A stretch of 64,000 nt of DNA. Origin: JAEUIZ01 sp046155605 (GTDB lineage Bacteria > Planctomycetota > Phycisphaerae > Phycisphaerales > UBA1924). The stretch is taken from the NCBI GenBank assembly GCA_046155605.1, contig JBJXFQ010000045.1, positions 45,902 through 109,901 of the forward strand, in the 5' to 3' direction. Of this stretch, positions 61,442 to 64,000 are shown piece by piece. Under the pieces are notes generated by a model. That model did no database searches, was not told where the DNA came from, and saw only the letters and a program-made list of their open reading frames with translations. The translations under genes and the position numbers were made by a program. The number at the start of each line of letters is the position of its first letter. The stretch's first letter is position 1.

Positions 61442-61850
61442 TATGACAACGGCCCCTGATTCATGGCGGATTAGACCCGGTGCTTGTCTTCTCATCGCAC
61501 CGACTTCGCAGAGCCGAAGTCGGTGGCACGCGTGATACGAGTCGATCCTGCAAATCGGCGGGGACATTCGATGTACCCCATCGTGCCACGGACTTCGCTT
61601 TGGAAGTCCGTGCAGCTTCTCACGGACCCTGGCTCTGTTGAAATGGTGATGACGCGGGCGGATTTGGGTACCCCGCCCCTCCGGGGCGGATTCGAGTGCC
61701 CCCGAAATTCCCTCCGCGACGGAGTCGCGGGGTACCCAAGAACCGCATTTCAACAGAGCCACGGGGAATCTCCGCTCGCTTACGCTCGCGGCTCGTTCGG
61801 CAGGCAACTTCCGCTCGTTTACACTCGCGGCTCGTCAGGCAGCTCAGCGC
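61442..61850. repeat. Repeat-rich spacer with palindromes
   Basis: No gene. It contains a perfect 11-bp hairpin (61498-61508 with 61515-61525) ending in GTGGCAC, a 10-bp hairpin after GTGCCAC (61587-61596 with 61603-61612), and two inverted copies of TTGGGTACCCCGC (61664-61676 and 61727-61739), each leading into its own GC hairpin. The last 80 bases have partial direct repeats (CCGCTCG-TTACACTCGCGGCTCGT). The same motif words occur at 208-367 and 3987-4010. Confidence 0.65.
61630..61761. mobile_element. 132-bp element with 16-bp inverted repeats (MITE-like candidate)
   Basis: TGGCTCTGTTGAAATG (61630-61645) and CATTTCAACAGAGCCA (61746-61761) are perfect inverted repeats around 100 bp that include two inverted TTGGGTACCCCGC units. 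No transposase is encoded and no target duplication is obvious. The ends look faintly like IS6-family termini (GGCxCTGTTGxAA), which may be chance. Confidence 0.4.
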
Positions 61851-62897
61851 TCAACTCTTCAGCGACGCCATATCGATCACAAACCGGTATTTCACGTCGC
61901 TCTTGAGCATGCGTTCGTAGGCCTCGTTGATCTGCTGCATCTTGATGATCTCGATGTCGCAGACGACGCCGTGTTTGCCGCAGAAATCGAGCATTTCCTG
62001 GGTCTCGGCGATGCCCCCGATGAGCGAGCCGGCGAGGTTTCGCCGCGGCATGAGCAGATTGAAGACGCCAACGGGCTGCGGGTTGGGCGGCGCGCCGACG
62101 ATGACCAGCGAGCCGTCGAGCTTGAGCAGCGAGAGATAGGCGTTGAGGTCGTGGTCGGCCGAGACGGTATCGAGGATCATGTCGAACGAGCCGGCGTGCT
62201 TGGCCATCGCGTCGGCGTTCTTGGAGATGACGACCTCGTCGGCGCCGAGCTTCTTGCCGTCGGCGATCTTGGATTCTGAGGTCGTGAAGAGCACGGTGTG
62301 CGAGCCGAAGGCGTGGGCGAACTTGACGCCCATGTGGCCGAGGCCGCCAAGCCCGACGACGCCAACCTTCTTGCCCTTGCCCGCCCCCCATTTCCGCAGC
62401 GGAGAATAGGTGGTGATGCCGGCGCAGAGGAGCGGCGAAGCCGCGGCGGGGTCAAGGTTTGCGGGCACCTTGAGCGTGAAGGCCTCGTCGCAGACGATGC
62501 GTTCGGAGTAGCCGCCGAAGGTGACGCCGCCGGAATGCTTGTCGGCACCGTTATAAGAGAAGACGGGGCCGTTGAGGCAGAACTGTTCGAGGTTCTGCTT
62601 GCAGCTCGAGCAGGATCGGCAGGAATCAACGAGGCAGCCGACGGCGGCAAGGTCGCCGGCCTTGAAACGGCGGACGTCCTTGCCGACGCGGGTGACGCGG
62701 CCGAGGATCTCGTGGCCCGGGACGACGGGGAACTGCGTGAAGCCCCACTCGTTGCGTGCGAAATGGAGGTCGGAGTGACACACGCCGCAGAAGAGGATGT
62801 CGATCTCGACGTCCTTAGCCAGCGGCTCGCGGCGATTGATGGAGAAGGGAGCGAGGGGAGACGTGGCGGACTTTGCGGCGAAGGCTTTGGTGGGCAT
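61851..62897 (-). CDS. Zinc-dependent NADP alcohol dehydrogenase, YahK/CAD type
   Basis: 348 residues. Catalytic zinc ligands: Cys40 or Cys37 in CGVCHSDLH and the GHE at 61-63. Structural zinc Cys: 93, 96, 99 and 107 (CRSCSSCKQNLEQFC). Rossmann motif GLGGLGHMG with preference for NADP(H) by similarity to the cinnamyl-alcohol-dehydrogenase-like group. It reduces aldehydes to alcohols. The motifs are complete and the length normal. It runs minus-strand, 54 bp after the CDGSH gene. Confidence 0.93.
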   Translation of the reverse strand: MPTKAFAAKSATSPLAPFSINRREPLAKDVEIDILFCGVCHSDLHFARNEWGFTQFPVVPGHEILGRVTRVGKDVRRFKAGDLAAVGCLVDSCRSCSSCKQNLEQFCLNGPVFSYNGADKHSGGVTFGGYSERIVCDEAFTLKVPANLDPAAASPLLCAGITTYSPLRKWGAGKGKKVGVVGLGGLGHMGVKFAHAFGSHTVLFTTSESKIADGKKLGADEVVISKNADAMAKHAGSFDMILDTVSADHDLNAYLSLLKLDGSLVIVGAPPNPQPVGVFNLLMPRRNLAGSLIGGIAETQEMLDFCGKHGVVCDIEIIKMQQINEAYERMLKSDVKYRFVIDMASLKS

Positions 62898-62951
62898 GGG
62901 GCAGGATATGCGGCACGCAGGCTTGCGGTGTTCAGGCCTGATGAGGGCTGT

Positions 62952-63191
62952 TCATGTCTGAGGATGTTGCGGGTCTGGCTCTGAACGCACGATCTGGCGG
63001 GAGGCGGGGTCGTAGGTGTAGAGCGTGCCGGGCTGCTCGTTCTGGCGGCAGGCTTTGTGGGCCTGGTCGCAATAAGGCATGGTGGCAGAGAGCCCGCAGG
63101 CGCAGATCCAGATCGCCTTGCCGTCCTTGGGGAAGTCGGCGGGGTCGATGCGATAAGGGCCCATCTGGTCGTTGCGGAGGATTCGTGCCAT
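62952..63191 (-). CDS. CDGSH iron-sulphur domain protein
   Basis: 79 residues. The motif CACGLSATMPYCDQAHKA gives the three Cys and one His that hold a [2Fe-2S] cluster (CxC...PxCDxxH), with Gln-Ala in place of Gly-Ser/Thr before His. The N-terminal GPYRIDPADFPKDGKAIWIC matches the family's first strands. It is likely a redox or cluster-transfer protein. The ATG at MARILRNDQ is chosen; the longer open frame upstream is Arg/Pro-rich and unlikely. Confidence 0.9.
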   Translation of the reverse strand: MARILRNDQMGPYRIDPADFPKDGKAIWICACGLSATMPYCDQAHKACRQNEQPGTLYTYDPASRQIVRSEPDPQHPQT

Positions 63192-63253
63192 GTCTTGTAT
63201 GAGAGCGTGAGGGAGTGGCGGGCGGATCAGGGCGGCCGGTTTGAGCGAGAGGA

Positions 63254-64000
63254 TCAAGCCGGGCTGCGGACGGTCTCGACGATGCGGTTGAGGATGACCT
63301 CGGCGTGAGCGGCGTCGCGCTGGTAGCCGCGGGCGATCACGCGGTGGGCGCACACCGGCAAAATGTTCGACACGATGTCTTCGGGGATGGCGTAGTCGCG
63401 GCCGTCGAGCACGGCGGTGGCGCGGGCGGCCTGAGCCAGCGCCAGCGAGCCGCGCGGCGAGAGCCCCACCTGCAGCTCGGCGTGCGAGCGGGTCGCGGCG
63501 GCGAGCGAAACGATGTAATCGAGCAGGCTGCGATCGACACGCACCTTATCGACCGCGGCCTGGAGATCAACGACATCCTGCCGATGCAAGACGGGCTCGA
63601 GCTGCGGGAGGAAGTAGTGCGCGGGACGCAGGTCGAGCACGCGGGCCTCTTCGGCGGCGTTGGGATAGCCCAGCCGCGTGCGGATGAGGAAGCGGTCGAG
63701 CTGGTTCTCTGGGAGCGGATAGGTGCCCTCGTATTCGTACGGATTCTGCGTGGCGACGACCATGAAGGGCTGCTCGAGGCGGAGGACTTTGCCGTCGATC
63801 GAGACGGTGGCCTCGTTCATGGCTTCGAGGAGCGCGGTCTGGGTGCGCGGGGTGGTGCGGTTGATCTCGTCGGCGAGGACGATGTTGGCGAAGATCGGGC
63901 CGCGCTTGAACTCGAAGGTCTCCGTCGATCGGTTGAAGATCGAGACGCCCAGGACGTCGCTGGGGAGCATGTCGGGGGTGAGCTGGATGCGGCTGAAGGC
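63254..64000 (-). CDS. MoxR-family AAA+ ATPase, cut at the window edge
   Basis: The last 248 residues are visible. Walker B IVLADEINRTTPRTQTALLEAM, sensor I VVATQNPYEYEGTYPLPENQLDRFL and sensor II GLSPRGSLALAQAARATAVLDGR identify a MoxR ATPase. The Walker A part lies beyond 64000. MoxR proteins act as chaperones for maturing partner complexes, usually with DUF58 and TgpA proteins; those are at 20960-24285 here, away from this gene. Confidence 0.93.
   Translation of the reverse strand, partial: AFSRIQLTPDMLPSDVLGVSIFNRSTETFEFKRGPIFANIVLADEINRTTPRTQTALLEAMNEATVSIDGKVLRLEQPFMVVATQNPYEYEGTYPLPENQLDRFLIRTRLGYPNAAEEARVLDLRPAHYFLPQLEPVLHRQDVVDLQAAVDKVRVDRSLLDYIVSLAAATRSHAELQVGLSPRGSLALAQAARATAVLDGRDYAIPEDIVSNILPVCAHRVIARGYQRDAAHAEVILNRIVETVRSPA

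Noticed and set aside
61630..61761. Element called as an IS6-family derivative because of GGCTCTGTTGAAA ends
   Set aside because: Only a short, partial likeness; no transposase remnant and no 8-bp duplication beside it.
60463..61850. Integrative island bounded by tRNA-Gly and an att repeat
   Set aside because: I found no repeat of the tRNA 3' end in the next 1.4 kb and no integrase; only the low-GC TIR gene hints at transfer.
1..64000. CRISPR array or cas operon
   Set aside because: No regularly spaced direct repeats were seen; the Cas2-like small protein at 42440 stands without Cas1 or an array.

Overview
The window is about 67% GC, gene-dense chromosomal DNA from a planctomycete, most likely of the Phycisphaerales. 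The main evidence is two secreted proteins ending in paired 'YANCD...LNVADFICF.NRFAAGD' repeats (the GC-type dockerin-like C-terminus typical of that group). A VPTPAS...RRRR PEP-CTERM-like tail, many Sec-exported proteins of unknown role and long overlapping operons fit the same picture.

Layout. 1-159 is the end of an EamA-type transporter. 160-573 is a repeat-rich spacer. 574-3878 (minus) holds a dockerin-type secreted protein and a possible metal-handling set: beta-barrel protein, HMA-domain lipoprotein and Cys-rich secreted protein. 3993-5669 (minus) is an FHA-GAF-PP2C phosphatase, divergent from a long plus-strand operon (5782-17760). That operon runs histidine kinase, STAS protein, PilB/GspE ATPase, PilC/GspF, PilM-, PilN-, PilO- and PilP-like proteins, then five pseudopilin-type proteins: a complete type IV pilus / type II secretion-like machine with signalling genes at its head. 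17892-19876 (minus) is an HD-GYP phosphodiesterase and a CheY-like receiver. 19996-24285 is scpB, a small lipoprotein, a DUF58 protein and a TgpA-like transglutaminase. Next come a PilZ protein, a DUF4097-like lipoprotein, a structured non-coding stretch just upstream of rny (6S RNA candidate), rny, a 78-residue protein, asnB and a PilZ-DnaJ fusion. 31369-38086 (minus) is a second pilus locus: three pseudopilin-like proteins, a second PilC/GspF and PilT.

The most striking region is 38280-43439. A gene for a 542-residue secreted BNR/dockerin-type protein is split by a 3,523-bp IS1595-family transposon (39251-42773). The element has 25-bp terminal inverted repeats and a perfect 8-bp target duplication, ACCGAGGC; removing the element and one duplication copy restores the frame exactly. 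Its cargo is a tightly overlapping toxin / Xre antitoxin / SecB-like chaperone operon (a TAC module), a two-gene unit (2-TM protein plus a small Cas2-fold-like protein), and an unexplained structured region with a GAAA-tetraloop hairpin upstream of the transposase. An 18-bp palindrome lies over the divergent promoters.

The rest holds four more secreted or cell-surface proteins and an ATP-grasp-like enzyme (43486-50912), an Opp/Dpp-type peptide transporter cluster with unusually long permeases plus a glycosyltransferase (51008-59493), and tRNA-Gly(GCC). Downstream of the tRNA are a low-GC DUF1883-TIR protein and a repeat-rich spacer containing a 132-bp element with 16-bp inverted repeats. The window ends with a zinc alcohol dehydrogenase, a CDGSH protein and a MoxR ATPase cut by the edge.

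How the parts may work together (inference): the HD-GYP enzyme and the two PilZ proteins suggest c-di-GMP control near the pilus genes. The phosphatase, kinase and STAS protein beside pilB suggest a partner-switch that sets pilus activity.
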